Assembly: GCF_014204975.1 (NCBI RefSeq)
Contig: NZ_JACHMM010000001.1
Coordinates: forward strand, 5,580,037 to 5,644,036
Origin: Jiangella mangrovi
GTDB taxonomy: Bacteria > Actinomycetota > Actinomycetes > Jiangellales > Jiangellaceae
Length of the DNA stretch: 64,000 nt
Reading direction: 5' to 3'
Of the stretch, positions 26,189 to 33,215 are shown one piece after another (the first letter of the stretch is position 1; every line of letters starts with the position of its first letter). The translations under genes were made by a program, and so were the position numbers. The notes under the pieces were generated by a model. The model did not search any database. It saw only the letters and a program-made list of their open reading frames with translations, and was not told where the DNA came from.

Positions 26189-27136
26189 GTGAGTTCGTCT
26201 CGGTTTGAGTCGTTGACCGATGCTCAGTGGGAGCAGATCGAGCCGTTGCTGCCGTCGAACGCGGGGCGGCGGGGCCACCCGTTCTGGGATAACCGGCGGG
26301 TGGTGGAGGGGATCGTCTACCGGTACCGGACCGGGATCCCGTGGCGGGACCTGCCCCGAGAGCCATTCGGGCCGTGGAAGACGGTCTGGAAGCGGCACCG
26401 CCGATACGCCGAGGATGGGACCTGGGACAAGGTGCTGGCCGGGCTGCTTGCCCAGGCGGACGCCGCTGGTCAGATCGATTGGACGGTGTCGGTGGACGCC
26501 ACGATCAACCGTGCCCACCAGCACGCCACGAACACCACGCGCCCGGAGCGGGACACGGGGGGCGCGGGCGAATCACACGAGTCAGCCTGACGGGTTCGTT
26601 CCTAGCCCGATCGGCGGGGAACGTGAACCTGCAGGTCACGGTATCGGCAAGTCGCGTGGCGGACTGACCAGCAAGATCCACTTTGCGGTGGATGGACACG
26701 GCCGCCCGCTGGCCGCGGTCATCACCGGCGGGCAGCGCAACGATGGCGTGATGCTTACCGAGGTGCTGGCCGACATCCGCGTCCCTCGCCTGGGGCCGGG
26801 CCGGGCCCGCACCACCCCGGACGCGGTGATCGCCGACCGCGCCTACACCTCCGGCGTCAACCGCCAGATGCTCGCAGCCCGGCACATCAAGGCCGTGATC
26901 CCGCAGAAGAAGAACGAGATCGCCGCCCGCAAACGCAAGGGCTCGGCCGGCGGGCGACCTCCGGCCCTGGACGAGCAGACCTACAAGCAGCGCAACGTCG
27001 TCGAACGCTCCTTCGCTCTGATCAAGCAATGGCGAGGACTGGCCACCCGCTACGACAAGCTCGCGATCACCTACCGCGCCGCCGTCGTGCTGTCCGCCTG
27101 CATCACATGGGCGCGCATATAGGAGACACGCTCTAG
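26139..27136 (+). mobile_element. IS5-family insertion sequence (IS427-like group)
   Basis: An element of about 990 bases. The terminal inverted repeats 26139-26158 and 27117-27136 match in 17 of 20 positions, including GTGTCTCC. Both ends carry CTAG, which is probably or partly the target duplication, so the true ends may lie 1-4 bases inside the stated coordinates. It encodes one DDE transposase in two frames. Both ends and the catalytic residues look intact, so it may be active. It sits inside an older inverted-repeat element. Confidence 0.88.
26189..27122 (+). CDS. IS5-family DDE transposase, two overlapping frames
   Basis: Cuts and pastes the surrounding IS. The first frame (GTG 26189 to TGA 26590, 133 residues) has the N-terminal helical domain (LTDAQWEQIEPLLPSNAGRR, GIPWRDLPREPFGPWKTVWK) and the first catalytic Asp in VSVDATINRAH. 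The second frame carries the rest (GKSRGGLTSKIHFAVDGHGR, second Asp in VIADRAYTS, catalytic Glu in YKQRNVVERSFALIKQWRG) and ends at 27122. Joining them needs a +1 (or -2) shift in the overlap 26540-26590, where a run of six G (26557-26562) is the likely slip site. The fused product would be about 310 residues, normal for this group. Programmed frameshifting is well known in IS5 relatives; a decayed copy is the alternative. Confidence 0.88.
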
Positions 27137-27140
27137 CCAG

Positions 27141-27180
27141 AACCGTCTTCTGCGCCCCAGCCGGAGCTCAGAAGACGGTT
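27141..27180. terminator. Hairpin downstream of the acyl-CoA mutase gene
   Basis: Perfect 12-base stem AACCGTCTTCTG (27141-27152) with its complement at 27169-27180 and a 16-base loop. It could end transcription of the minus-strand mutase, whose stop is 145 bases away, although it is part of the inverted-repeat element and has no U-tract on the minus strand. The rest of 27123-27324 shows no gene. Confidence 0.5.
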
Positions 27181-27324
27181 TTCGGTAGTGAAGTCGGCCG
27201 GCGCTAGTGAAGACGACCAGCCGCAGCCAGCAACGAGCCACCCACCCGTCGCCAGACTCCCCCCGTCCCCCTGATAGCTGCCGGGTTCTTGGCCAGCAGG
27301 GGGACGGGGGGACCCAGCGCAACC

Positions 27325-29073
27325 TCAGAAGCGGGCGGGCTCGGAGTACACGCCCCACTCGGCCCGCAGGGCGTCGCAGATCTCGCCGAGCGTGGCCTCG
27401 GCGCGGACGGCGTCGAGCATGGACGGGACGAGGTTCTCCGACGTCCGCGCCACCGCGACCATCGCAGCCAGCGCGGAACGAACAGCCGCGTCGTCACGTG
27501 CGGCACGACGACGAGCCAGCACCGAGCGTTGCTCGTCCTCGACCTCGTGCGACACCCGGAGGATGTCGAGCTCGCCGGTGACGCTGCCGGTGTGGACGTT
27601 GACGCCGACGACGCGCTTGTCGCCCTTCTCGACCCGCTGCTGGTGCTGGAACGCCGATTCTGCGATCTCACCGGTGAACCAGCCGTTGTCGATGCCGTGC
27701 AGGATGCCGGCGGTCATCGGCCCGTAGGTCTGCTGCCAGCGCACGTCGTCGGCGCCCATGGAGCGGATGCGGGAGAAGATCTCCTCTGCCTCGGCCTCGA
27801 GCCGGTCGGTGAGCGCCTCGACGTACCAGGAGCCGCCGAGGGGGTCGGCGACGTTGGTGACGCCGGTCTCTTCCATGAGCACCTGCTGGGTGCGCAGCGC
27901 GATCTCGGCGGCGGACTCCGTCGGCAGCGCCAGGACCTCGTCCAAGGCGTTGGTGTGCAGCGAGTTCGTCCCGCCCAGCACGGCGGCGAGCGCCTCGACC
28001 GCCGTCCGGACCACGTTGTTGTAGGGCTGCTGGCCGGTGAGCGAGACGCCGGCGGTCTGGGTGTGGAACCGCAGCCACTGCGCCTTCTCGGTACGAGCCC
28101 CGTACACGTCGCGCATCCAGCGGGCCCAGATACGGCGCGCGGCGCGGAACTTGGCGATCTCTTCGAAGAAGTCGACATGGGCGTCGAAGAAGAACGAGAG
28201 CCCGGGCGCGAACACGTCGACATCCAACCCCCGCGACAGGCCGAGCTCGACGTAGCCGAACCCGTCGGCGAGCGTGAACGCGAGCTCCTGCGCCGCCGTC
28301 GAGCCGGCCTCGCGGATGTGGTAGCCCGACACCGACAGCGGCTTGTAGTCCGGCACCGACGACGCGCAGTACTCCATGACGTCGCCGATGAGGCGCAGGT
28401 GCGGCTCGGGCTCGAACAGCCACTCCTTCTGCGCGATGTACTCCTTGAAGATGTCGGTCTGCAGCGTCCCGTTGAGATCGCCGACGGCGACACCCTGCCG
28501 TTCCGCGGCGACGACGTACATGCAGAAGATCGGGACGGCCGGGCCGCTGATGGTCATGGACGTGGTGACGTCGCCGAGCGGGATGCCGTCGAACAGCACG
28601 TCCATGTCGGCCGCGGAGTCGATGGCGACGCCGCAGTGGCCCACCTCGCCGAGGCTGCGCGCGTCGTCGGAGTCGCGGCCCATGAGCGTCGGCATGTCGA
28701 ACGCCACCGACAGCCCGCCGCCGCCGGAGCGCAGGATCATCTGGTAGCGCTCGTTGGTCTGCTTCGCGTTGCCGAACCCGGCGAACTGGCGGATGGTCCA
28801 CGCCCGGCCGCGGTAGCCGGTGGAGTAGAGCCCGCGGGTGAACGGGTACTCGCCCGGCCAGCCGATGCGCTCGAACCTGGGGTCGTCGGCACCCTCGGGC
28901 GGCCCGTAGACGGGGTCGACCTCGGTGCCGGACAGCGTGGTGAAGTCGGCGTCGCGCACCTTGCCGGCGGCGACCGCGGCGTCGAGACGTTCCCGCCAGC
29001 GCCGGCGGCCGGCAGCAATTTCGTCAACCTCGGGCTTGCGCAATGCTCTGGCACGCATAGAACGGGCATCCAT
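27325..29073 (-). CDS. Acyl-CoA mutase catalytic (large) subunit, methylmalonyl-CoA mutase family
   Basis: A 582-residue adenosylcobalamin-dependent mutase barrel that rearranges a CoA-linked carbon skeleton. It shows WTIRQFAGFGNAKQTNERY (92-110), GLSVAFDMPTLMGRDSD, the His in SGYHIREAGS (H252), GTNSLHTNALDE and DPLGGSWYVEALTD. The C-terminal cobalamin-binding domain is absent, so a separate small subunit is needed, as for isobutyryl- and 2-hydroxyisobutyryl-CoA mutases; none is in the window. By my alignment, the methylmalonyl-specific Tyr is present (Y87), but the Arg that binds the free carboxylate is Gln (Q215), as in isobutyryl-type enzymes. The ATG at 29073 has GGAGA upstream. It is divergent from an Rrf2-type regulator. 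MeaB and an epimerase lie 4-7 kb away on the same strand. Confidence 0.85.
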   Translation of the reverse strand: MDARSMRARALRKPEVDEIAAGRRRWRERLDAAVAAGKVRDADFTTLSGTEVDPVYGPPEGADDPRFERIGWPGEYPFTRGLYSTGYRGRAWTIRQFAGFGNAKQTNERYQMILRSGGGGLSVAFDMPTLMGRDSDDARSLGEVGHCGVAIDSAADMDVLFDGIPLGDVTTSMTISGPAVPIFCMYVVAAERQGVAVGDLNGTLQTDIFKEYIAQKEWLFEPEPHLRLIGDVMEYCASSVPDYKPLSVSGYHIREAGSTAAQELAFTLADGFGYVELGLSRGLDVDVFAPGLSFFFDAHVDFFEEIAKFRAARRIWARWMRDVYGARTEKAQWLRFHTQTAGVSLTGQQPYNNVVRTAVEALAAVLGGTNSLHTNALDEVLALPTESAAEIALRTQQVLMEETGVTNVADPLGGSWYVEALTDRLEAEAEEIFSRIRSMGADDVRWQQTYGPMTAGILHGIDNGWFTGEIAESAFQHQQRVEKGDKRVVGVNVHTGSVTGELDILRVSHEVEDEQRSVLARRRAARDDAAVRSALAAMVAVARTSENLVPSMLDAVRAEATLGEICDALRAEWGVYSEPARF

Positions 29074-29088
29074 GATGGGGTCTCCATA

Positions 29089-29108
29089 TTAGTTGGACGT
29101 CCTATTAA
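29089..29108. promoter_or_regulatory. Candidate Rrf2 operator between mutase and regulator
   Basis: Imperfect 20-base palindrome TTAGTTGGACGTCCTATTAA centred on GGACGTCC, in the 60-base gap between the divergent starts. It is the only AT-rich dyad there and overlaps both likely promoters, so the Rrf2 protein could control itself and the mutase. Confidence 0.55.
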
Positions 29109-29133
29109 CTGGCTCCATCGTACTCGCAATGGG

Positions 29134-29601
29134 ATGATCGGGCTCGTGCACATCACAGCGCGCGCCGACTACGCCGTCCGGGCGGTGGTCCAGCTCGCCT
29201 CGCTGCAGCCGGCGTCGGCCACCCGGCAGCAGCTGGCCGACGCACAGGACATCCCCGGAAAGTTCCTCGAGACCATCCTCGGCGACCTCCGCCGCGCCGG
29301 CATCCTCGACGCCCAGCGCGGGGCCACCGGCGGCTATCGCCTCACCAAGCCCGCCAACGAGATCACCCTCGCCGACATCGTCCGCGCCACGGAAGGCCCG
29401 CTGGCCGCCGTGCGCGGCATGCCACCCGAGGACACCATCTACCCGGGGCCGGCGCAGCCGCTGACCCGGGTCTGGGTCGCGGTCCGGGCCAGCCTGCGCG
29501 AGGTTCTCGAGCACACGACGGTCGCCGACGTCATCGCCGACCACCTCCCCCAGCACGTCGACGAGCTGCAGAAACGCCCCGACTCCTGGGTCCGCCGCTA
29601 G
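29134..29601 (+). CDS. Rrf2-family transcriptional regulator without iron-sulfur cysteines
   Basis: A 155-residue winged-helix regulator. The family opening HITARADYAVRAVVQLASL is followed by ATRQQLADAQDIPGKFLETI (recognition helix region) and LRRAGILDAQRGATGGYRL (wing). The three cysteines that hold an Fe-S cluster in IscR and NsrR are missing; the protein has no cysteine at all. It therefore probably senses something other than iron-sulfur status, perhaps a metabolite of the divergent mutase pathway. Start uncertain: ATG 29134 has no clear ribosome site, and the GTG at 29146 would give the more usual family start. The leader is very short, so leaderless translation is possible. Confidence 0.85.
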   Translation: MIGLVHITARADYAVRAVVQLASLQPASATRQQLADAQDIPGKFLETILGDLRRAGILDAQRGATGGYRLTKPANEITLADIVRATEGPLAAVRGMPPEDTIYPGPAQPLTRVWVAVRASLREVLEHTTVADVIADHLPQHVDELQKRPDSWVRR

Positions 29602-29610
29602 GCCGAACCA

Positions 29611-30027
29611 GTTGATCATGTCCGCTCGCGGCGCCTCTATGCGGCATCGCTGCGCGAACGACGTGAGTCCGCTGTCGCCCCGGCAACAGCAACGCCACAT
29701 CGATCTCGCATCAACCTCACAACGTCAGCCGCGGCGACCCGACCGAGACTCCTCGAGCCAAGCCGACCTCGATGACGGGAACGTCCTCGCGGCGGTCGCT
29801 CGCAGGAATCGTGGCGGCATCGCTGCGCGAACGACGTGAGTCCGCTGTCGCCCCGGCAACAGCAACGCCACATCGACGGCGCGAGCCGTCCTCGATGGCG
29901 GAAACCGTGCTCCCCCCTCCGCGAGGACGACTTTCGTCATCGAGGACGATCGCGACCATGGGCGTGACGGAGCGAGGTTGATCATGTCCGCTCGCGGCGC
30001 GTCAGCGCCCGCGAGCGGACATGATCA
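29611..30027. repeat. TTGATCATGTCCGCTCGCGG repeats, two direct copies and one inverted
   Basis: Direct copies at 29611-29634 and 29977-30000 are identical over 24 bases (GTTGATCATGTCCGCTCGCG then GCGC). The inverted copy at 30005-30027 pairs with the second to make a hairpin at the 3' end of the minus-strand membrane-protein gene. The first copy is 10 bases after the Rrf2 stop. They may be terminators or bounds of a small mobile or duplicated unit. Confidence 0.75.
29641..29876 (+). repeat. 63-base perfect direct repeat
   Basis: 29641-29703 and 29814-29876 are identical, beginning GCGGCATCGCTGCGCGAACG and ending CACATCGA, with a 173-base period. The intervening sequences also share shorter similar pieces (CCTCGATG.CGG). 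No coding explanation is apparent. Confidence 0.8.
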
Positions 30028-30036
30028 TGGGGGTCG

Positions 30037-31032
30037 TCAGCGAGCAGGGGCCAGCGGTGCCGGCTCGACGGCGACGGCGTCACCTTCCGCGGGCTCGGGG
30101 GCCCCGCGCGACCCCAGGGCCGCCAGCAGCAGCCCCACCACGATCCACGCCCCCAGCACCAACAGCGGCTGCCCGGCGGCGGCGCCGTCGAAGTAGGAGG
30201 TCGACCGCAGCAGCGAGCCGCCCGCGCCCGGCGGCAGGTACTGGCCGAAGGCGCCCCAGCCCGACGGCAGCAGCTCCGGCGCCGAGGTGACCCCGGACAG
30301 CGGGTTGCCGACCAGCAGGAACAGCAACGCTCCCAGGCCGAGCCCGCGCTCGCCGAGCACCGCGTGCAGCCCCACGACCGTGACCGACACGGCGGCGATC
30401 GTCAGGGCGAAGGCGCCGGCGTTGGCGAGCCAGCTCCCGGCCAGCACCCCGAGCCAGGTCTGCACGACCAGCACGGCCACCGCCGCGCCACCCACGGCGG
30501 CCAGCCCGGCGCCCAGGACCCGGCGCCGCACCCCGGTCACCGTGAGCGCCATGGCGGCACCCACCGCCAGCCCGCCCATGACCATCGGCAGCGCGCCGGC
30601 GCTGAAGCCCGTCCCCCGCGGGTCGCCGGACGGCAGCGGCGCGACGTCCTCGACGACCGGGCCGGCGGCATCCCCCGAACCCGACGCCAGCTGTACCGCT
30701 ACACCGTCCAGCAACTGTGCCACCACGGGTCCCGCCGCCGACGCCGTCAGCACCTCCGGAGCACCCGACGGCGACAGCACGATCGCGCCGTAGACGTCGC
30801 GGTCGGCGATGGCCGAGCGCGCTTCGTCGGCCGAGGCCACGCCGGACACGGAGAAGCCGCCCGGCACGGCCTGGTCGAGCCGCTCCGACACCGCGGAGAC
30901 GGCCTCGGGCGGCCCCGCGACGGCGATCGGCACGTCGCGGGGCGCAATCTCGGAGCTCGGCCAGACGAACGCCGTGACCAGGACGCCGAGGACGACGGAC
31001 AGGCCCAGCGCGATGCCGATGACCCTGCGCAT
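30037..31032 (-). CDS. ABC-2/YhgE-like membrane protein
   Basis: Inner-membrane protein of 331 residues: an N-terminal membrane segment (IGIALGLSVVLGVLVTAFVW), an extracellular domain of about 110 residues (DVPIAVAGPPEAVSAVSERL), then about five or six further segments (from LPMVMGGLAVGAAMALTVTG onward). This topology resembles the permease part of ABC-2 exporters and YhgE/Pip proteins, often linked to drug or lipid export. No ATPase gene is adjacent. It is divergent from a TetR regulator, with two matching operators between them, so it is probably induced by a compound that TetR senses. The hairpin at 29979-30027 follows its stop. Confidence 0.75.
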   Translation of the reverse strand: MRRVIGIALGLSVVLGVLVTAFVWPSSEIAPRDVPIAVAGPPEAVSAVSERLDQAVPGGFSVSGVASADEARSAIADRDVYGAIVLSPSGAPEVLTASAAGPVVAQLLDGVAVQLASGSGDAAGPVVEDVAPLPSGDPRGTGFSAGALPMVMGGLAVGAAMALTVTGVRRRVLGAGLAAVGGAAVAVLVVQTWLGVLAGSWLANAGAFALTIAAVSVTVVGLHAVLGERGLGLGALLFLLVGNPLSGVTSAPELLPSGWGAFGQYLPPGAGGSLLRSTSYFDGAAAGQPLLVLGAWIVVGLLLAALGSRGAPEPAEGDAVAVEPAPLAPAR

Positions 31033-31049
31033 GGTTCCCTCCAGAAACT

Positions 31050-31068
31050 AAAACGGACGATCGTTCTT
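31050..31068. promoter_or_regulatory. TetR operator, copy 1
   Basis: AAAACGGACGATCGTTCTT matches the complement of copy 2 in 18 of 19 positions. The core ACGATCGT is palindromic. It lies 18 bases upstream of the membrane-protein start. Confidence 0.8.
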
Positions 31069-31105
31069 CAATACCGCCATGCTCCACCCGGCCCGCCGTC
31101 GTGTC

Positions 31106-31124
31106 AAGAACGATCGTTCGTTTT
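31106..31124. promoter_or_regulatory. TetR operator, copy 2
   Basis: AAGAACGATCGTTCGTTTT, with the palindromic core GAACGATCGTTC, lies 12 bases upstream of the TetR ATG. It is in inverted orientation to copy 1, consistent with control of both divergent genes. Confidence 0.82.
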
Positions 31125-31136
31125 ATGATGTGATCC

Positions 31137-31727
31137 ATGCCCCGTGTCTCCGAAGCACACCTCGCCGCCCGCCGGCAGCAGATCCTCGAGGCCGCCTGGC
31201 GCTGCTTCGCCCGGCAAGGCTTCCACGCCACGTCCATGCAGGACGTCTTCGCGGAGTCGGGGCTGTCGGCCGGGGCGGTCTACCGCTACTTCCCCAGCAA
31301 GGCCGATCTGGTCCGCACCACGGCCGAGGGCATCGCGGGCATCGCCGACGACGTGTTCCTCGAGATGCTCGCCACCGACCCCGTCCCGCCGCCGGCCGCG
31401 GCGCTGCGCCGCACGCTGGTCCACCTCACCGAGGTGACGTCGGGCGACGAGATCGACAGGACGAAGATCGCGCTGCACGTGTGGGCCGAGGCGGTCCGCG
31501 ACACCGAGATCCGCGGCATCGTCACGACCATCGCCGACCGCCTGGTCGGCCGCTGGCGCCAGCTCGCCGAACGCTGGCTCGAGGCCGGCCACCTCCCGCC
31601 TGGCGCCGACCCGGATCACGTCGCGCGCACGATGTACGGCGTCATGGTCGGCCTGGTGATACAACGGCACCTGTTCGGCGTCACCACCGACGACTACGTC
31701 GACGGGTTCACCGCGCTCAGTCGGTGA
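31137..31727 (+). CDS. TetR-family transcriptional regulator
   Basis: A 196-residue repressor. The N-terminal DNA-binding domain (about 10-56) contains RQQILEAAWRCFARQGFHAT and the helix-turn-helix MQDVFAESGLSAGAVYRYF. An all-helical ligand domain follows, without identifiable ligand. It is divergent from the ABC-2-like protein and flanked by two near-identical operators, so it is probably a local repressor of that gene and of itself. Its 3' end lies in a 16-base direct duplication (31717-31732 and 31734-31749) shared with the end of the convergent MarR gene. Confidence 0.92.
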   Translation: MPRVSEAHLAARRQQILEAAWRCFARQGFHATSMQDVFAESGLSAGAVYRYFPSKADLVRTTAEGIAGIADDVFLEMLATDPVPPPAAALRRTLVHLTEVTSGDEIDRTKIALHVWAEAVRDTEIRGIVTTIADRLVGRWRQLAERWLEAGHLPPGADPDHVARTMYGVMVGLVIQRHLFGVTTDDYVDGFTALSR

Positions 31728-31733
31728 AGTCGG

Positions 31734-32240
31734 TCAGTCGGTGAAGTCGCCGGCCGCTACCCGCAGCCCGCGCAGCAGGTCGAACACCTGCTTGCGGTCG
31801 TCGCCGCCGAGCGCGCGCAGCCCGAACTCCGCCTCCATGAGCTCGGTGGTGACGCGGCCGACGGCGTCGCGCCCGGACTGCGTGATGCGCGCGAGCGTGC
31901 CGCGGCCGTCGCGCGGGTTGGGCTCGCGGGTGACGAAGCCGGCGCCCTCGAGCCGCTGGATGGTGTTGGTGACGCTGGTGGGGTGCACCATGAGCCGCTC
32001 GCCGATCTTCGCCATGGGCAGCGCGCCGGTGCGGCTGAAGCTGAGCAGCACGAGCGCCTCGTAGCGGGCGAAGGTGAGGCCGTACGGGCGGCAGATGCGG
32101 TCGAACTCGCCGATGAGCAACTGCTGCACCCGCATGATCGACGTGGCCGCGGCCATGGCGTCGGACGGGCCGAACCGCTCCCGCCAGATCGACGCGGCGC
32201 GGTCGATCGGGTCGAAGTCCAGGTCCAGTGGCTCCGCCAT
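31734..32240 (-). CDS. MarR-family transcriptional regulator
   Basis: A 168-residue winged-helix regulator. Typical parts are FDRICRPYGLTFARYEALVL, KIGERLMVHPTSVTNTIQRL (recognition helix) and REPNPRDGRGTLARITQSG (wing with the RDGR pattern). The start is set at ATG 32240, after AGGG; the open frame further upstream runs through the PH-domain gene. It lies 11 bases after that gene on the same strand and may be co-transcribed with it. Target and ligand unknown. Confidence 0.88.
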   Translation of the reverse strand: MAEPLDLDFDPIDRAASIWRERFGPSDAMAAATSIMRVQQLLIGEFDRICRPYGLTFARYEALVLLSFSRTGALPMAKIGERLMVHPTSVTNTIQRLEGAGFVTREPNPRDGRGTLARITQSGRDAVGRVTTELMEAEFGLRALGGDDRKQVFDLLRGLRVAAGDFTD

Positions 32241-32251
32241 AAGGATGGACC

Positions 32252-32950
32252 CTAGTAGACGCCCTGCCGCCGCCTGGCGGAGACCGGTCCCGGGTTGCGC
32301 GGATGGTCGGGCCGCCGCGGGTTCTTCTTCTTGGGCTCCTCGGCCGCGGGGGCGGACGCGCCGGTCGCCTCGCGGCGCAGGGCGTGGATGACCCGGGCGA
32401 CGTCGTTGGGCCGCGGGATGAAGTGGATGTCGCGCACGCCCTGCTCCTGGGCGGCGTTCTCGAGGACGAGGTGGCCCGAGCGGAACGGCCGCAGCCACCA
32501 CGGCCGCACGACGGTGATGTCGAGCAGCCGGACGATCTCCATCTCGGCCTCGTTGAGGGAGAACAGCCCCCACACGCGGAACACCCGGGAGTCGGTGACG
32601 ACGAAGCGGTCGCGGGCCACGTACAGCGACTTGATCAGCGCCCAGCCCAGCAGGCCCGCGGCGGCGGCCAGCGGCAGCCACGCCGTCCGGGCCTCCATGA
32701 ACGGCGCGACGATGAGCAGCAGGATGCCGCCCAGCGCGGCCAGTGCGGGCAGCGCGTACAGGATGGCGCTGTGCTTGCACTCGGCGACGATCTCTTCACC
32801 GGCGACGAGCTTGCGCTTGACCAGCCGGTGCCCGAACCACGAGGTGAAGTTGCGCCAGAACAGCCGGAGCAGCCCGTCCTCGGCGACGCGGTCGAGCCAG
32901 CGGACGAACCCGTCGGTGAGCCCGTCGACCGTCCTCTTGGGCGTCCACAT
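32252..32950 (-). CDS. PH-domain (YdbS-like) membrane protein
   Basis: A 232-residue protein with two membrane segments (YALPALAALGGILLLIVAPF and WLPLAAAAGLLGWALIKSLY, about 66-115), followed by a bacterial PH domain (RDRFVVTDSRVFRVWGLFSL, TVVRPWWLRPFRSGHLVLEN, RDIHFIPRPNDVARVIHAL). The C-terminal tail is basic and proline-rich (EEPKKKNPRRPDHPRN). Function of this family is poorly known, probably membrane-associated binding. It is 7 bases downstream of a 50-residue membrane-protein gene and 11 bases upstream of MarR, all on the minus strand. Confidence 0.82.
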   Translation of the reverse strand: MWTPKRTVDGLTDGFVRWLDRVAEDGLLRLFWRNFTSWFGHRLVKRKLVAGEEIVAECKHSAILYALPALAALGGILLLIVAPFMEARTAWLPLAAAAGLLGWALIKSLYVARDRFVVTDSRVFRVWGLFSLNEAEMEIVRLLDITVVRPWWLRPFRSGHLVLENAAQEQGVRDIHFIPRPNDVARVIHALRREATGASAPAAEEPKKKNPRRPDHPRNPGPVSARRRQGVY

Positions 32951-32957
32951 GGCGGGA

Positions 32958-33110
32958 CTAGAACAACTCGGTGAAGAACGTCATGACGCCGTCGAAGAAG
33001 TCGGCGATGCCGCCGCCGAGCTCACTGAGCAGGTCGGCCAGGCCTTCGGGCTCCGTCAGGACGAAGTACACCAGAAAGGCGATTCCCAGGATGATGAGCG
33101 CTTTCCTCAC
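32958..33110 (-). CDS. Small membrane protein, 50 residues
   Basis: The GTG start at 33110 is preceded by AAAGGA at a normal distance. The product has one membrane segment at its N-terminus (RKALIILGIAFLVYFVL) and an acidic, amphipathic second half (GLADLLSELGGGIADFFDGV) ending FFTELF. A longer frame to 33209 adds residues that do not look coding. It sits directly upstream of the PH-domain gene on the same strand. No function known. Confidence 0.7.
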   Translation of the reverse strand: MRKALIILGIAFLVYFVLTEPEGLADLLSELGGGIADFFDGVMTFFTELF

Positions 33111-33215
33111 TGCATCATCCTTTCGCACCCGGGGCGCGCTGACGAGGTCCGCCACGCGCGCTGCTTCCTGACTTTGTACCTCACCCGCGCACCAGGACCC
33201 CAACGCCACGCCGGA

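Larger units (their letters stand above)
26112..27215. repeat. Long inverted-repeat element interrupted by the IS
   Basis: Left arm 26112-26141 and right arm 27186-27215 each consist of an 11-base unit, an 8-base spacer and a second 11-base unit. The unit is CGACTTCACTA on the left and its complement TAGTGAAGTCG on the right, with one change in the outermost right unit. The IS lies at the inner edge of the left arm. A separate hairpin (27141-27180) fills the space inside the right arm. Confidence 0.7.
29602..30036. other. Gene-free, repeat-rich stretch
   Basis: 435 bases without a believable gene. It is bounded by copies of GTTGATCATGTCCGCTCGCG (from 29611 and from 29977, with an inverted copy at 30005-30027) and contains a 63-base perfect direct repeat. 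Short open frames here on both strands have no ribosome sites and no family resemblance. Confidence 0.65.

Noticed and set aside
26139-27215. IS region considered as part of a larger genomic island
   Set aside because: No integrase, tRNA gene or attachment repeats nearby; the flanking genes are ordinary chromosomal metabolism genes in the same GC style.
29612-29839. Small plus- and minus-strand open frames in the repeat-rich gap
   Set aside because: No ribosome sites, low-complexity products, and the frames are simply duplicated with the 63-base repeat.
29611-30027. Repeats considered as a CRISPR array
   Set aside because: Only two 63-base copies and a few 24-base copies with irregular spacing, no series of equal spacers, and no cas genes in the window.
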